A stretch of 64,000 nucleotides of DNA from Bradyrhizobium sp. SRL28 (GTDB lineage: Bacteria > Pseudomonadota > Alphaproteobacteria > Rhizobiales > Xanthobacteraceae), in the NCBI RefSeq assembly GCF_018596315.1, contig NZ_JAHEAG010000001.1, forward strand, positions 620,001-684,000, read 5' to 3'. Shown piece by piece: positions 39,604 through 49,202 of the stretch. The notes under the pieces were generated by a model. It saw only the letters and a program-made list of their open reading frames with translations, was not told where the DNA came from and did no database searches. Both the position numbers and the translations under genes were made by a program. Position 1 is the stretch's first letter; each line of letters opens with the position of its first letter.

Positions 39604-40902
39604 GTGCGCGTTCAGCACCGCCATATCATCTATATTCAGGGCTACGATCCGCGCGGGCTGGCGCAATATTACCGCATGTTCCGGACCGAACTGCGCAAGT
39701 TTGGCCGGCTCTACCAGCTCCAGGCCACCATCAGCCGGCCCAAGGTCGCTGCCGACGACGAAATCGCGTCCTGGACCATCGATACCAAGGCAGAGGATTG
39801 GCAGACCCGCACGGCCTACGATTTCCTCCGGTTCGAGGATTTCATCCAGCAGGATTTGGCGTCGCCGATCTGGCGCACGGTGTTCAGCGCGGTGTGGATC
39901 TACTGGCGCCTGGTCTTCGCCGGCACCATCGCCCGCTTCGGCAAGGCGAACTGGCGTTTTGCAACTTTCATCACCTATCCGCATTTGATGCTGTTGCTGG
40001 AAGCCGCGGGCGCCGCAGCCATCGCCTTTGTCTTCGAGAAGGGGATGAATGCGCTCGGCATTCCCGACATTTTCAGCATCGCCATCGCGATCGCCCTGTT
40101 CGTCGTCCTGCTCGGCACCGTGCTGAAATACACGGAAAACACCACCTACGTGCTCTATCTGCTATGCGACACGATCTGGACCTGGGAGTTCTCGCGTCGC
40201 GAGCGCCCGGAATGGGACCAGCGCATCGATCGCTTCGCGCAGCATCTGGTCAAGACCGCCAAAAGCACCGACGCCGAAGAAATCGTCATCGTCGGCCACA
40301 GCTCCGGATCGTTCCTGTCGACGGAAGTGCTGGCGCGCGCGCTGAAGCTCGATCCCGCGCTCGGCCGTCACGGTCCGCAGATCGTGCTGCTGACGATCGG
40401 CGGCAATTTCCCGATCGTCGGCTATCACGCCGTGTCGAGAGAATTCCGCGACCATCTGCGGATGCTGGCGGTCGAGCCGTCGATCGACTGGATCGACTGC
40501 CAGGCCCGCAAGGACGTGATGAATTTCTACCAGTTCGATCCGATCACGGGCCACGGCATCGACGTCGGCGCTGCCAGGCGCAACCCGAAGATCGTGCCGG
40601 TCCGCTTCCGCGACATCATCCACCCCGAACATTACGAAAAATTTCGCTGGCAGTTCTTCCGCGTGCATTTCCAGTTCGTGATGGCCAACGAACGGCCCAA
40701 CGCCTATGACTTCTTCATGATCGTCTGCGGACCGGTCCCGCTCAGCGCGCGCATGGCCGTCCCCGACGCCGCGCTTGACGTCGCCACCGGCGATTCCGGG
40801 GTGCGCGATTGGGCCTGGAAAAGGATCGAGGCGGCTACGACAGCGGCCGCAAGTGCCGCCGATTCGAGCAAACTGGAACCATCCGCCCGCCGCAGCGGTT
40901 GA
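39604..40902 (+). CDS. Alpha/beta-hydrolase-fold membrane protein, function unknown
   Basis: This 432-residue protein has two membrane segments at about 125-145 and 155-180 (MLLLEAAGAAAIAFVF and IFSIAIAIALFVVLLGTVL), followed by a nucleophile elbow EEIVIVGHSSGSFLS (about 220-234), the G-H-S-S-G of an alpha/beta hydrolase. The N-terminal part begins VQHRHIIYIQGYDPRG. It starts at GTG 39604 with GGGGA upstream. Possibly a lipase or esterase; the substrate is unknown. Lies between xseB and dxs, so co-inheritance is likely. Confidence 0.7.
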   Translation: MRVQHRHIIYIQGYDPRGLAQYYRMFRTELRKFGRLYQLQATISRPKVAADDEIASWTIDTKAEDWQTRTAYDFLRFEDFIQQDLASPIWRTVFSAVWIYWRLVFAGTIARFGKANWRFATFITYPHLMLLLEAAGAAAIAFVFEKGMNALGIPDIFSIAIAIALFVVLLGTVLKYTENTTYVLYLLCDTIWTWEFSRRERPEWDQRIDRFAQHLVKTAKSTDAEEIVIVGHSSGSFLSTEVLARALKLDPALGRHGPQIVLLTIGGNFPIVGYHAVSREFRDHLRMLAVEPSIDWIDCQARKDVMNFYQFDPITGHGIDVGAARRNPKIVPVRFRDIIHPEHYEKFRWQFFRVHFQFVMANERPNAYDFFMIVCGPVPLSARMAVPDAALDVATGDSGVRDWAWKRIEAATTAAASAADSSKLEPSARRSG

Positions 40903-41252
40903 AAAATCTAGGTTTTTGGTTACCTGCCCCCAGGAAGCAATCCCGCTCGGCGGGTTGGCTTTGGCGACTGCTTTGGTGTAAAGGTTGCGGTTCTATGGGG
41001 TTGGGGAGCAGCCTGCCCGCCAACTTTCGACGGCAGCAAGCGCTTCAAATAGCTAAAGAAACTGAACCGGGAAGGGTTTAGAAGCTACTAACGTGATGCA
41101 TATCACATGGTTTAAGCCGGAGTGCATCTAGGCTTTCTAATCAGGTACCGGCCCGCCGAGATGGCACCGGGGTCTGGAATTTCACGGCGCGGTTAACGCG
41201 CTTCCCGTCTCGCGTCGGGCCTCGCCCTGACATGCAAAATTGGAACATCGCT
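40903..41252. other. Intergenic region before dxs
   Basis: 350 bp with no recognised gene, RNA or repeat. It may hold the dxs promoter; no clear -35/-10 pair is seen. Confidence 0.5.
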
Positions 41253-43178
41253 GTGACCACATTTAGTAAAACGCCGCTTCTCGATACCATCCGCACACCC
41301 GACGATCTACGCAAGCTCAAGATCGAGCAGGTGCGTCAGGTCGCGGACGAACTCCGCCAGGAAACCATCGACGCCGTTTCGGTGACCGGTGGGCACTTCG
41401 GCGCCGGCCTCGGCGTCGTGGAACTCACCACCGCGATCCACTACATCTTCGATACGCCGCGCGACCGCCTGATCTGGGACGTCGGCCACCAGGCCTACCC
41501 GCACAAGATCCTGACCGGCCGCCGCGACCGCATCCGCACGCTGCGCACCGCCGGTGGCCTTTCCGGCTTCACCAAGCGCACCGAGAGCGACTACGATCCG
41601 TTCGGCGCTGCGCACTCCTCGACCTCGATTTCGGCCGGCCTCGGCATGGCAGTGGCGCGCGACCTCTCCGGCGGCAAGAACAACGTCATCTCCGTGATCG
41701 GCGACGGCTCGATGTCCGCGGGCATGGCCTATGAAGCCATGAACAATGCCGGTGCGATGAACTCGCGCCTGATCGTGATCCTCAACGACAATGACATGTC
41801 GATTGCCCCGCCGGTCGGCGCGATGAGCGCCTATCTGTCCCGCCTTTATTCCGGCAAGACCTACCGCTCGCTGCGCGAGGCGGCCAAACAGATCAACAAG
41901 CGTCTGCCAAAAATCCTCGCCAACCGCGCCAACCGCGTCGAGGAATATTCCCGCGGCTTCATGATGGACGGCGGCACGCTGTTCGAGGAGCTCGGCTTCT
42001 ACTACGTCGGCCCGATCGACGGCCATAACCTCGACCATCTGCTGCCGGTGCTGAAGAACGTCCGCGACATGGAAACCGGCCCGATCCTGGTTCATGTCGT
42101 CACGCAGAAGGGCAAGGGCTACGGCCCGGCGGAAGCTTCCGCCGACAAGTATCACGCCGTGGTCAAGTTCGACGTCGCCACCGGCGCGCAGGCGAAAGCC
42201 AAGCCGAATGCGCCGGCCTATCAGAACGTGTTCGGCCAGAGCCTCGTCAAGGAAGCCGAGAAGGACGACAAGATCGTCGCCATCACTGCGGCGATGCCGT
42301 CCGGCACCGGCGTCGACATCTTCAACAAGGCGTTCCCCGACAGGACTTTCGACGTCGGCATTGCCGAGCAGCATGCGGTGACGTTTGCGGCGGGTCTTGC
42401 CACCGAAGGCTACAAGCCGTTCTGCGCGATCTACTCGACCTTCCTGCAGCGCGGCTATGACCAGGTGGTCCACGACGTCGCGATCCAGAGCCTGCCTGTA
42501 CGTTTTGCCATCGACCGCGCCGGCCTGGTCGGCGCCGACGGCGCCACCCATGCAGGCTCCTTCGACAACGCCTATCTCGGCTGCCTGCCGAACTTCGTGA
42601 TCATGGCCGCGTCCGACGAGGCGGAACTCGTCAACATGGTCGCGACGCAGGTCGCGATCAACGACCGCCCGAGCGCGGTGCGCTATCCGCGCGGCGAAGG
42701 CCGCGGCGTCGAAATGCCCGAGGTCGGCACGCCGCTCGAAATCGGCAAGGGCCGCATCGTTCGCCAGGGCAACAAGATCGCCCTGCTCTCGTTCGGCACG
42801 CGCATGGCCGAATGCGAAAAGGCGGCCGACGAACTCGCCGCCCACGGCCTCTCGACGACCATCGCCGACGCGCGCTTCTTGAAGCCGCTCGACGTCGATC
42901 TGGTGCTGAAGCTGGCGCGCGACCACGAGGTGCTGCTCACCATCGAGGAAGGCTCGATCGGCGGCTTCGGTTCGCACGTGATGCAGACGCTGTCCGACCA
43001 CGGCATGCTCGACGGCGGTTTGCGGATGCGCGCGATGATCCTGCCCGACGAGTTCATCGACCATGACTCGCCGAATGCGATGTATGCCCATGCCGGACTC
43101 GACGCCAAGGGCATCGTCGCCAAGGTGTTCGATGCGCTCGGCAAGGACTACAAGACCGAGACCGTCAAGCTCGCCTGA
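41253..43178 (+). CDS. dxs: 1-deoxy-D-xylulose-5-phosphate synthase
   Basis: This 641-residue enzyme makes DXP from pyruvate and glyceraldehyde-3-phosphate for isoprenoid, thiamine and pyridoxal synthesis. Markers: [18 protein letters not shown] (about 45), [31 protein letters not shown] (thiamine diphosphate binding, about 150-167), [33 protein letters not shown] (about 350-382). The start at GTG 41253 ([12 protein letters not shown]) matches the usual beginning; an ATG at 41232 gives seven extra residues. The first gene of a cluster with tlyA. Confidence 0.95.
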   Translation: MTTFSKTPLLDTIRTPDDLRKLKIEQVRQVADELRQETIDAVSVTGGHFGAGLGVVELTTAIHYIFDTPRDRLIWDVGHQAYPHKILTGRRDRIRTLRTAGGLSGFTKRTESDYDPFGAAHSSTSISAGLGMAVARDLSGGKNNVISVIGDGSMSAGMAYEAMNNAGAMNSRLIVILNDNDMSIAPPVGAMSAYLSRLYSGKTYRSLREAAKQINKRLPKILANRANRVEEYSRGFMMDGGTLFEELGFYYVGPIDGHNLDHLLPVLKNVRDMETGPILVHVVTQKGKGYGPAEASADKYHAVVKFDVATGAQAKAKPNAPAYQNVFGQSLVKEAEKDDKIVAITAAMPSGTGVDIFNKAFPDRTFDVGIAEQHAVTFAAGLATEGYKPFCAIYSTFLQRGYDQVVHDVAIQSLPVRFAIDRAGLVGADGATHAGSFDNAYLGCLPNFVIMAASDEAELVNMVATQVAINDRPSAVRYPRGEGRGVEMPEVGTPLEIGKGRIVRQGNKIALLSFGTRMAECEKAADELAAHGLSTTIADARFLKPLDVDLVLKLARDHEVLLTIEEGSIGGFGSHVMQTLSDHGMLDGGLRMRAMILPDEFIDHDSPNAMYAHAGLDAKGIVAKVFDALGKDYKTETVKLA

Positions 43179-43188
43179 GGCACAGCCG

Positions 43189-43217
43189 CTTCGGTTCTGA
43201 CTTGATCAGAACCGAAG
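43189..43217. terminator. Hairpin after dxs (possible terminator)
   Basis: A perfect 12-bp stem CTTCGGTTCTGA (43189-43200) / TCAGAACCGAAG (43206-43217) around CTTGA. No T-run follows (ATCTGGCTCTTT), so it is an attenuator or 3'-end stabiliser rather than a strong terminator. Confidence 0.5.
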
Positions 43218-43242
43218 ATCTGGCTCTTTCGCCGGTAATCCC

Positions 43243-43806
43243 ATGAAGATCTATCTGGCAGGTCCCGATGTGTTCCTGCCGGACGCCATCGAGATCGGGC
43301 GGCGCAAGGCCGCGATCTGCGCCCGCCATGGCCTGACCGGGCTCTATCCGCTCGACAATGCGGTCGATCTTTCGGCCGCCGATGCTTCGCTTGCGATCTT
43401 TGAGGGCAACGAGGCCATGATGGACGCAGCCGACGCGATCATCGCCAACCTTACGCCGTTTCGCGGCCCCAGTGCCGACGCCGGCACCGTCTATGAACTC
43501 GGCTACATGGCCGGGCGCGGCAAGCTCTGCTTCGCCTACAGCAACGATCCCGCTGACTATGCCGAGCGGGTTGCGCGATCCTTTGCGGTCACGAAAGCCA
43601 GTGGCGGCCATCTGATCGACGATGACGGACTGACGGTCGAGGATTTCGGACTGCCTGACAATCTCATGATGATCCACACGCTCGATCTGCATGGTGCTAG
43701 AATGGTGACGCCGCGGCAGCGGCCTCTGGATATCTGGCACGATCTGACCTCGTTCGAGACCTGCGTTCGTCTGGCGGCGGATCGCGCCATCGGCAAATCG
43801 GGCTGA
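43243..43806 (+). CDS. Nucleoside 2-deoxyribosyltransferase-family protein
   Basis: This 187-residue protein has the YtoQ/nucleoside 2-deoxyribosyltransferase pattern: KIYLAGPDVFLPDAIEIG at the start, CARHGLTGLYPLDNAVD, DAADAIIANLTPFRGPSADAGTVYELGYMAGRGK (with catalytic-type E after the GT-V-Y signature, about 85-92). It exchanges or removes bases from deoxynucleosides. It sits between dxs and tlyA. Confidence 0.88.
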   Translation: MKIYLAGPDVFLPDAIEIGRRKAAICARHGLTGLYPLDNAVDLSAADASLAIFEGNEAMMDAADAIIANLTPFRGPSADAGTVYELGYMAGRGKLCFAYSNDPADYAERVARSFAVTKASGGHLIDDDGLTVEDFGLPDNLMMIHTLDLHGARMVTPRQRPLDIWHDLTSFETCVRLAADRAIGKSG

Positions 43807-43808
43807 CC

Positions 43809-44564
43809 TTGGCGAAGACGAGCAACAGCGAAACCTCTCCCCGCAAGCGCGTGGACGTGCTCCTGGTCGAGCGCGGCCTGTTCGAAAGCCGCGCCCGCGC
43901 TCGCGCCGCGATCGACGCCGGCGGCGTCACCGCCGACGGCAGGCCCGTGTTGAAGGCCTCGGAGCTGATCGCAGCCAATGCCGAATTGTCCGCGCAGCCC
44001 GCGCACCCCTACGTCTCGCGCGGCGGCGTCAAGCTCGCCGGCGCCCTGGAACTGTATCCGATTGAGATCGAGGACCATGTCTGCCTCGACGTCGGCGCCT
44101 CCACCGGCGGCTTCACCGAGGTGCTGCTGCAAAACGGCGCGAGCCTCGTCTTCGCCATCGATGTCGGGCACGACCAGTTGCATCCCTCGCTGCGCAATCA
44201 CCCCAAGATCGTGTCGATGGAAGAAACCGATATCCGCAAGTTCGAGGGCAAGCGGCTGCCGGCACGGCCCGATATCGTCGTCATCGACGTCAGCTTCATT
44301 TCCCTGAAGGCGGTGCTGCCGGTGGCGCTGTCGCTGGCAGCCGCGCCAATGCATCTGCTGGCGCTGATCAAGCCGCAATTCGAGGCGGAGCGGAAACACT
44401 CCAAGCACGGCATCATCCGCAACGCGATGGTGCATCAGGAAATATGCGACGATATCTCGGCGTTCGCCGCCTCGCTCGGCTGCACCGATATCCAGGTGTT
44501 TCCCTCGCCGATCACCGGCGGCGACGGCAATATCGAATTCTTCATGGGCGCGCGCCGTGGCTGA
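43809..44564 (+). CDS. tlyA: TlyA family rRNA 2'-O-methyltransferase
   Basis: This 251-residue protein has an N-terminal S4 domain ([31 protein letters not shown], about 12-45) and a Rossmann methyltransferase domain with [20 protein letters not shown] (about 93-112), [11 protein letters not shown], and [16 protein letters not shown]. In other bacteria TlyA methylates cytidine ribose in 16S and 23S rRNA. The start is a TTG (43809), two bases after the preceding stop. Confidence 0.9.
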   Translation: MAKTSNSETSPRKRVDVLLVERGLFESRARARAAIDAGGVTADGRPVLKASELIAANAELSAQPAHPYVSRGGVKLAGALELYPIEIEDHVCLDVGASTGGFTEVLLQNGASLVFAIDVGHDQLHPSLRNHPKIVSMEETDIRKFEGKRLPARPDIVVIDVSFISLKAVLPVALSLAAAPMHLLALIKPQFEAERKHSKHGIIRNAMVHQEICDDISAFAASLGCTDIQVFPSPITGGDGNIEFFMGARRG

Positions 44565-45804
44565 CAGCGAGCGTCTCGTCATCGACCATGTCGGCCATCA
44601 CGGCGACGGCGTCGCTATCGCCGGCGGCGGCAACATCTATGTGCCGTACACGCTGGGCGGCGAAACGATCGAGGCCGCTGCGGTTCCCGGCCACCATCCC
44701 GACCGCCGGCGATTGATCAACGTCGAGGCCGCGAGCGTGGAGCGGATCGCGCCGTTCTGTCCGCATTTCGGCGTCTGCGGCGGCTGCGCGATCCAGCATT
44801 GGGACGCCGGCCCTTATCGCGCCTGGAAGCGCGAGCTCGTGGTGACGACGCTGGCGCAGGCGGGAATCGATTGCGAGGTGGCGCCCCTGCTCGATGCCCA
44901 TGGCGCGGGCCGCCGGCGCATCACCCTGCACGGGCGGATGGGAACGCACGACGTCCTTAAGGTCGGCTATGCGGCGGCAGGATCGCACGACATCATTCCG
45001 ATCGACCGCTGCCCGATCCTGGACCCGCATCTCGGCGGCGCGATCGAGGCGGCCTGGGCGATCGCCGAGCCGCTGATTTCGATGGGCAAGCCGCTCGACA
45101 TCCAGATCACCGCGACCAATAGCGGGCTCGATGTCGATGTGCGCGGCTCCGGCCCGCTGTCATCCGCCTTGATCACCAGGCTGTCGCGCATCGCGGAACA
45201 GCATCGGCTGGCGCGGCTGACGCGCCACGGCGAACTGGTGCTGATGCGAACGCCGCCGGTCATTTCCATCGGCGCCGCACAGGTGGCGCTGCCGCCCGGC
45301 TCGTTCCTGCAGGCAACGATAGCGGGCGAGGAAACGCTGGCGGCGCTGGTGTCAGAGCATTGCAAGCGCGGAAAATACATCGCCGACCTGTTCTGCGGCG
45401 TCGGCCCCTTCGCGCTGCGGCTGGCGGCAAAGTCGCGTATCGCCGCCTTCGACAGCGACGCCGGCGCGGTCACAGCCTTGCAGAAGGCCGCGACTTCCAC
45501 CTCAGGACTGAAGCCGGTCAAGGCCGAGGCGCGCGATCTTTTTCGCCGTCCGCTGATGCCGCAGGAGTTGCGCGACTACGACACGGTCGTGTTCGATCCG
45601 CCGCGGCAGGGCGCACAGGCGCAGGTGACGCAATTGGCTGCGAGCAAGGTGCCGACGGTGGTCGCGGTGTCCTGCAACGTCACGACGTTCGCGCGCGACG
45701 CGAAGATCCTGATCGATGGCGGCTACAGAATCGAAGGCGTCACGCCGGTCGATCAGTTTCGCCACACACCGCATGTGGAGCTGGTGGCAAGGTTTAGGCG
45801 GTAA
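44557..45804 (+). CDS. TrmA/RumA-family RNA m5U methyltransferase
   Basis: This 415-residue protein has the iron-sulfur cysteine cluster [14 protein letters not shown] (about 68-81) plus a later Cys (DRCPIL), motif [16 protein letters not shown] (about 275-289), and the catalytic-Cys segment [17 protein letters not shown] (about 369-385), matching RumA/RlmD-type enzymes rather than TrmA. It probably methylates a uridine in 23S rRNA. Overlaps tlyA by 8 bp from a GTG start. Confidence 0.88.
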   Translation: MADSERLVIDHVGHHGDGVAIAGGGNIYVPYTLGGETIEAAAVPGHHPDRRRLINVEAASVERIAPFCPHFGVCGGCAIQHWDAGPYRAWKRELVVTTLAQAGIDCEVAPLLDAHGAGRRRITLHGRMGTHDVLKVGYAAAGSHDIIPIDRCPILDPHLGGAIEAAWAIAEPLISMGKPLDIQITATNSGLDVDVRGSGPLSSALITRLSRIAEQHRLARLTRHGELVLMRTPPVISIGAAQVALPPGSFLQATIAGEETLAALVSEHCKRGKYIADLFCGVGPFALRLAAKSRIAAFDSDAGAVTALQKAATSTSGLKPVKAEARDLFRRPLMPQELRDYDTVVFDPPRQGAQAQVTQLAASKVPTVVAVSCNVTTFARDAKILIDGGYRIEGVTPVDQFRHTPHVELVARFRR

Positions 45805-45817
45805 GCGCCCTGTCTTC

Positions 45818-45980
45818 ACCCTCCCCTGGAGGGGGAGGGTCGGCTCGCATGAGCGTAGCGAAATGCGAGACGGGGTGGGGTGACGGTCTCTCCACTCGGG
45901 CGCTGTTGGATGTGGAGAGACCTTCACCCCACCCCGCCGCGCGTTGCACGCGCGTCGACCCTCCCCCTCCAGGGGAGGGT
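45818..45980. repeat. Nested long inverted repeat between convergent genes
   Basis: A perfect 25-bp pair (45818-45842 and 45956-45980) encloses a second pair, GGTCTCTCCA with TGGAGAGACC, and a GACGGGGTGGGG / CCCCACCCCG pair. The 163-bp element would form a long stem. It belongs to the Bradyrhizobium style of bidirectional intergenic repeats. Confidence 0.85.
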
Positions 45981-45988
45981 AAGAACGA

Positions 45989-46861
45989 TCACCTTCCCCA
46001 GCGGTCCTGCCAGATCTTTTCGCCGATCATGCAATTGACGCGCGGCTCCCTGCCGGCGGCAGGCACGACGGGGCGCTCCGGGGTGCGGCCTGCGATTTCG
46101 AGCAGCAGCTTGGTACGGATCGCTTCCTTGAACTTGTCGCGGTCCTTGATCGTGACGACGAAGGAGCCGGGGCCGCCGATGACGCAGTCCTCGTAATAGA
46201 AATCGAGGTTGTCGATATCCATGGTGGAGTAAGACGGCTCCTTCACCATGATCGGCAAGCCGTTGATGACGATGCCCTTTCCCACCGCGGCGTCGCGCGC
46301 GATGACGACCGGTGCGCCGTTGTTGTTCGGGCCGTCGCCTGAAATATCGATCACCCGCCGCAGGCCGCGGTGCGGGTTCTCGTCGAACAGCGGCATGGCG
46401 AAGTTGATCGCACCCGAGATCGAGGTGCGCGAGGCGCGGCGGATCGGGGTCTTGACGATTTCATTGGCGACGGCGTCGGCCGTTTCGGGCCCGTCGATCA
46501 CGCGCCAGGGGATGATGATCTTCTGGTCGGTGGATGCCGCCCATTCGAAATAGGTGATCGCGATCCGGCCGTTCGGACCGGTCTTCAGCGCCTGCAAAAA
46601 TTCCTTGGAGACGATCGCCTGCGCGTAACCCTCCCGCTGCAGCGCGAGTTCATCCAGGTCCATCGAATAGGAAACGTCGACGGCGAGGACGAGTTCGACG
46701 TCGACGGTCGGATTGGTTTCCTTGTCGGCCAGTTGACGGCTGACGGCGTTCGGCTGGTGGCCCGGCCGGTTCGTCTGATACGGCGCGGCAATACCCGCCA
46801 CATCGCCGCCGGCGAGCACGCCCGCGATAAGCACGACCCCGATCGAGACATACCAGCGCAT
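45989..46861 (-). CDS. DUF1194 secreted von Willebrand factor A-like protein
   Basis: This 290-residue protein has an N-terminal signal peptide (RWYVSIGVVLIAGVLAGG) and a vWA domain with MIDAS motif VLAVDVSYSMD (about 58-68) and the downstream DISGDGPNNNG (about 169-179). The C-terminus ends CMIGEKIWQDRWGR. DUF1194 proteins of rhizobia are periplasmic and of unknown role, possibly envelope assembly. Start at 46861 after GGGAGGGCC. Confidence 0.85.
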   Translation of the reverse strand: MRWYVSIGVVLIAGVLAGGDVAGIAAPYQTNRPGHQPNAVSRQLADKETNPTVDVELVLAVDVSYSMDLDELALQREGYAQAIVSKEFLQALKTGPNGRIAITYFEWAASTDQKIIIPWRVIDGPETADAVANEIVKTPIRRASRTSISGAINFAMPLFDENPHRGLRRVIDISGDGPNNNGAPVVIARDAAVGKGIVINGLPIMVKEPSYSTMDIDNLDFYYEDCVIGGPGSFVVTIKDRDKFKEAIRTKLLLEIAGRTPERPVVPAAGREPRVNCMIGEKIWQDRWGR

Positions 46862-47025
46862 AGCGGCCCTCCCGTCGAACGACAGTGATGGTGACATGCA
46901 AAACGGCCAACGCAAAGCGCTGAAATCATTTGTTCTTCACATTCGGGTTAGGATCAGGCTTCGTCCACAGCCGGCCTGCTCGGCAGGTTCCCGCGCAGCG
47001 ATGAGCCTGTGCGCTACCGAATTGA

Positions 47026-47499
47026 ATGATTAGCGCGACAGACGCGACGCTCGCGGAAATGCTGATCGCGGGCGAAGGCGGCCCGGCCGATCCCAAGCGC
47101 GCGCTGTCGCTGCTGAAAGGCACGTCCGATAGCTGGATGGCAAAAGGGATGCTCGGGCAGCTCACCCTCGATGGCAAACTGGTGCCGCGCGACATTCAGG
47201 AGGCGGTCAACCTGATCGACCGCGCCAGCTCCTACGACTTTAACGCCCGCATGCAGGTCGTGCGGCTGCTTGCTGAATTTCCGCAAACGCGGGTCGGCCA
47301 TCCCAAGCGCACGCTCTACGATGCCGTTGAAGCCGCGGAACTCGACGAACCCGGTGCGATGGAGGCCCTGATCGAGCTGAAACTCTCGGCAAACGCCCAG
47401 TTTCAGGACCGGCCTGGAGCCTGTAAACTGATCGAGACGGCCGTCAGCCGCGGCGATCAGACCATGGCGCACCGTCTGGCGGACTGCCGCGCCAACTGA
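47026..47499 (+). CDS. Sel1-repeat protein, possibly 5'-truncated
   Basis: This 157-residue protein begins MISATDATLAEMLIAGEGGPADPKRALSLLKGT..., continuing through KGMLGQLTLDGKLVPRDIQEAVNLIDRA and PGAMEALIELKL. These are Sel1-like helical repeats, normally preceded by a signal peptide and more repeats. Here no signal sequence is seen and the first residues already belong to a repeat, so the gene may be a fragment or a short cytosolic member. No ribosome site is obvious. Confidence 0.55.
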   Translation: MISATDATLAEMLIAGEGGPADPKRALSLLKGTSDSWMAKGMLGQLTLDGKLVPRDIQEAVNLIDRASSYDFNARMQVVRLLAEFPQTRVGHPKRTLYDAVEAAELDEPGAMEALIELKLSANAQFQDRPGACKLIETAVSRGDQTMAHRLADCRAN

Positions 47500-47545
47500 G
47501 CGCGGCGGGCCCGCCGGAATTCGCTCGCTTCGGGACTATGCTGGA

Positions 47546-47851
47546 ATGGCTGATACCACCGCCACGCCAAAAACAAAGGTCAAAACCAAGACCGAGCGGC
47601 CGCGCCTGCACAAGGTGATCCTGATCAACGACGACTACACGCCGCGCGAATTCGTCGTCACGGTGCTGAAGGCCGAATTCCGCATGACCGAGGACCAGGC
47701 CCACAAGGTGATGATAACCGCGCACCGGCGCGGCGTCTGCGTGGTTGCCGTGTTCACCAAGGACGTCGCCGAGACCAAGGCGACCCGCGCCACCGACGCC
47801 GGCCGCGCCAAGGGCTACCCGCTGTTGTTCACGACCGAGCCGGAAGAGTGA
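47546..47851 (+). CDS. clpS: ATP-dependent Clp protease adaptor
   Basis: This 101-residue adaptor has the ClpS core: HKVILINDDYTPREFVVTVLKAEFRMTEDQAHKVMITAHRRGVCVVAVFTKDVAETK. It delivers N-degron substrates to ClpA. The N-terminal 20 residues (TATPKTKVKTKTERPR) are flexible. No clpA lies next to it in the window. Confidence 0.95.
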   Translation: MADTTATPKTKVKTKTERPRLHKVILINDDYTPREFVVTVLKAEFRMTEDQAHKVMITAHRRGVCVVAVFTKDVAETKATRATDAGRAKGYPLLFTTEPEE

Positions 47852-47858
47852 CATCTCC

Positions 47859-47893
47859 GTAGCCCGGATGGAGCGCAGCGTAATTCGGGCTAC
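47859..47893. repeat. Short inverted repeat (GTAGCCCGGAT type)
   Basis: GTAGCCCGGATGGAGCGCAG... ends CGGGCTAC, a minimal member of the GTAGCCCG family, in the narrow gap between clpS and the convergent adenylate cyclase gene. Confidence 0.75.
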
Positions 47894-47897
47894 GGCA

Positions 47898-49082
47898 TCA
47901 CGCCGCCGACGTCTCGTCGGCCAGACCATAGACGCGCGCGGCCTTGGCGAAGCCGGCGACCGGAAACTCACCGAGATCGCTCCAGCCTCCCCGGCAAATG
48001 CCGGCAAACCCTTCTGACGCCACGATGGTGCGCTTGGTTTGGCTGGCGATCTTTTCCAGCCGCGCCGCCAGATTCACCGCCGGTCCAATGCAGGTGAAGT
48101 CGAGCCGGTTGCCGCCGCCGATATTGCCATAGAGAATCCGTCCGACATGCAGCGCGACGCCGAAGCGAAATCGTTCGACGGCGTCGCCGATCGGGTACTG
48201 CAAGTCGGCGACGCTGGCGCGGGATTCCTGGGCGGCTTCGAGGACCCGAGAGCAAACCTGCTGCTCGTCGCCGACATATTCGTCGATCGGGAAAACCGCG
48301 AGCAGGCCGTCGCCCATATATTTCAGCACTTCGCCGCCATGATTCCGGATCGCGGTCACCTGGCAGTCGAAGTAATTGTTCAGGACGTCGACCACGGTTT
48401 CCGCCGGCACGCGATCGGACAATGAGGTGAAGCCGCGCAGGTCGGACAGCCAGATCGCGGCATTCATCGTCTCGGTGTGGCCGCGCCTGATCTGGCCACC
48501 GAGGATACGCTCGCCGGCGCGGTTGCCGACATAGGTGTCCAGCAGGCTCGCCGCCATGCGGCGCCAGTTGATGATCTCGATCACCCGCGATAGCGGCGTG
48601 ATCAGCCCATGCAGGGCCGCCATCTGTTCTTCGGTGAAGCCACCGGCCTGCTTGGTGGTCCAGCTCGTGGCATGAATGGTGCCGTCGGTAAAAAACAGCG
48701 GCAGCGCGGTGTAATCGGTGACACCCTCGGCGCGGAGATCCTCGATAATCGGAAAGCGCTTGCTTGCGGGGTCGTCGATGCGGGCGTGAACTTCCAGCCC
48801 CTCCTGGAAAACGATCTTCAGGGGGCTGTTGTGAAAATCCGGAGATTCCAGAATTCCGAAATCGACTGTTCCGACCTCGACCTCGGCGCCCGGCTTCCAG
48901 ATGAAATTGCGCCCGTAAATTTCGGGATGCAGGGTGCGGACGAAGACGCCGACGCGCCACAACGGCAGCCCGGCCGCGACCATCCGTTCGCAGCACTCGG
49001 CCATAAATCGGGTCGGGCTGGTTGCCGACCTCCCGCCGTCAATCAGCCAATCGATCAGCTTTTGCAGTTCTGAGGCATTCAT
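47898..49082 (-). CDS. Adenylate/guanylate cyclase
   Basis: This 394-residue protein has an N-terminal GAF-like half (about 15-180) and a C-terminal class III cyclase domain: IWLSDLRGFTSLSDRVPAETVV (about 200-221, with the metal-binding Asp), LKYMGDGLLAVFP (about 245-257) and FRFGVALHVGRILYGNIGGGNRLDFTCIGPAVNLAARLE (about 307-345). It makes a cyclic nucleotide. Start at 49082 (MNASELQK). The signal sensed by the GAF half is unknown. Confidence 0.9.
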   Translation of the reverse strand: MNASELQKLIDWLIDGGRSATSPTRFMAECCERMVAAGLPLWRVGVFVRTLHPEIYGRNFIWKPGAEVEVGTVDFGILESPDFHNSPLKIVFQEGLEVHARIDDPASKRFPIIEDLRAEGVTDYTALPLFFTDGTIHATSWTTKQAGGFTEEQMAALHGLITPLSRVIEIINWRRMAASLLDTYVGNRAGERILGGQIRRGHTETMNAAIWLSDLRGFTSLSDRVPAETVVDVLNNYFDCQVTAIRNHGGEVLKYMGDGLLAVFPIDEYVGDEQQVCSRVLEAAQESRASVADLQYPIGDAVERFRFGVALHVGRILYGNIGGGNRLDFTCIGPAVNLAARLEKIASQTKRTIVASEGFAGICRGGWSDLGEFPVAGFAKAARVYGLADETSAA

Positions 49083-49202
49083 GGCGCCGGTATTTGCCGC
49101 GCAACTGCAGCGCGCGTCAAGCGCGCTCCCACGACAGCCGGCGTGACCCGGCGACGGAGCTGAGCTAGCTTTACGGCGCAAAAACAAAAGGAAACGTCAA
49201 AA

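Noticed and set aside
41307..43091. 594-codon minus-strand open frame opposite dxs
   Set aside because: Shadow of dxs, which has every expected motif.
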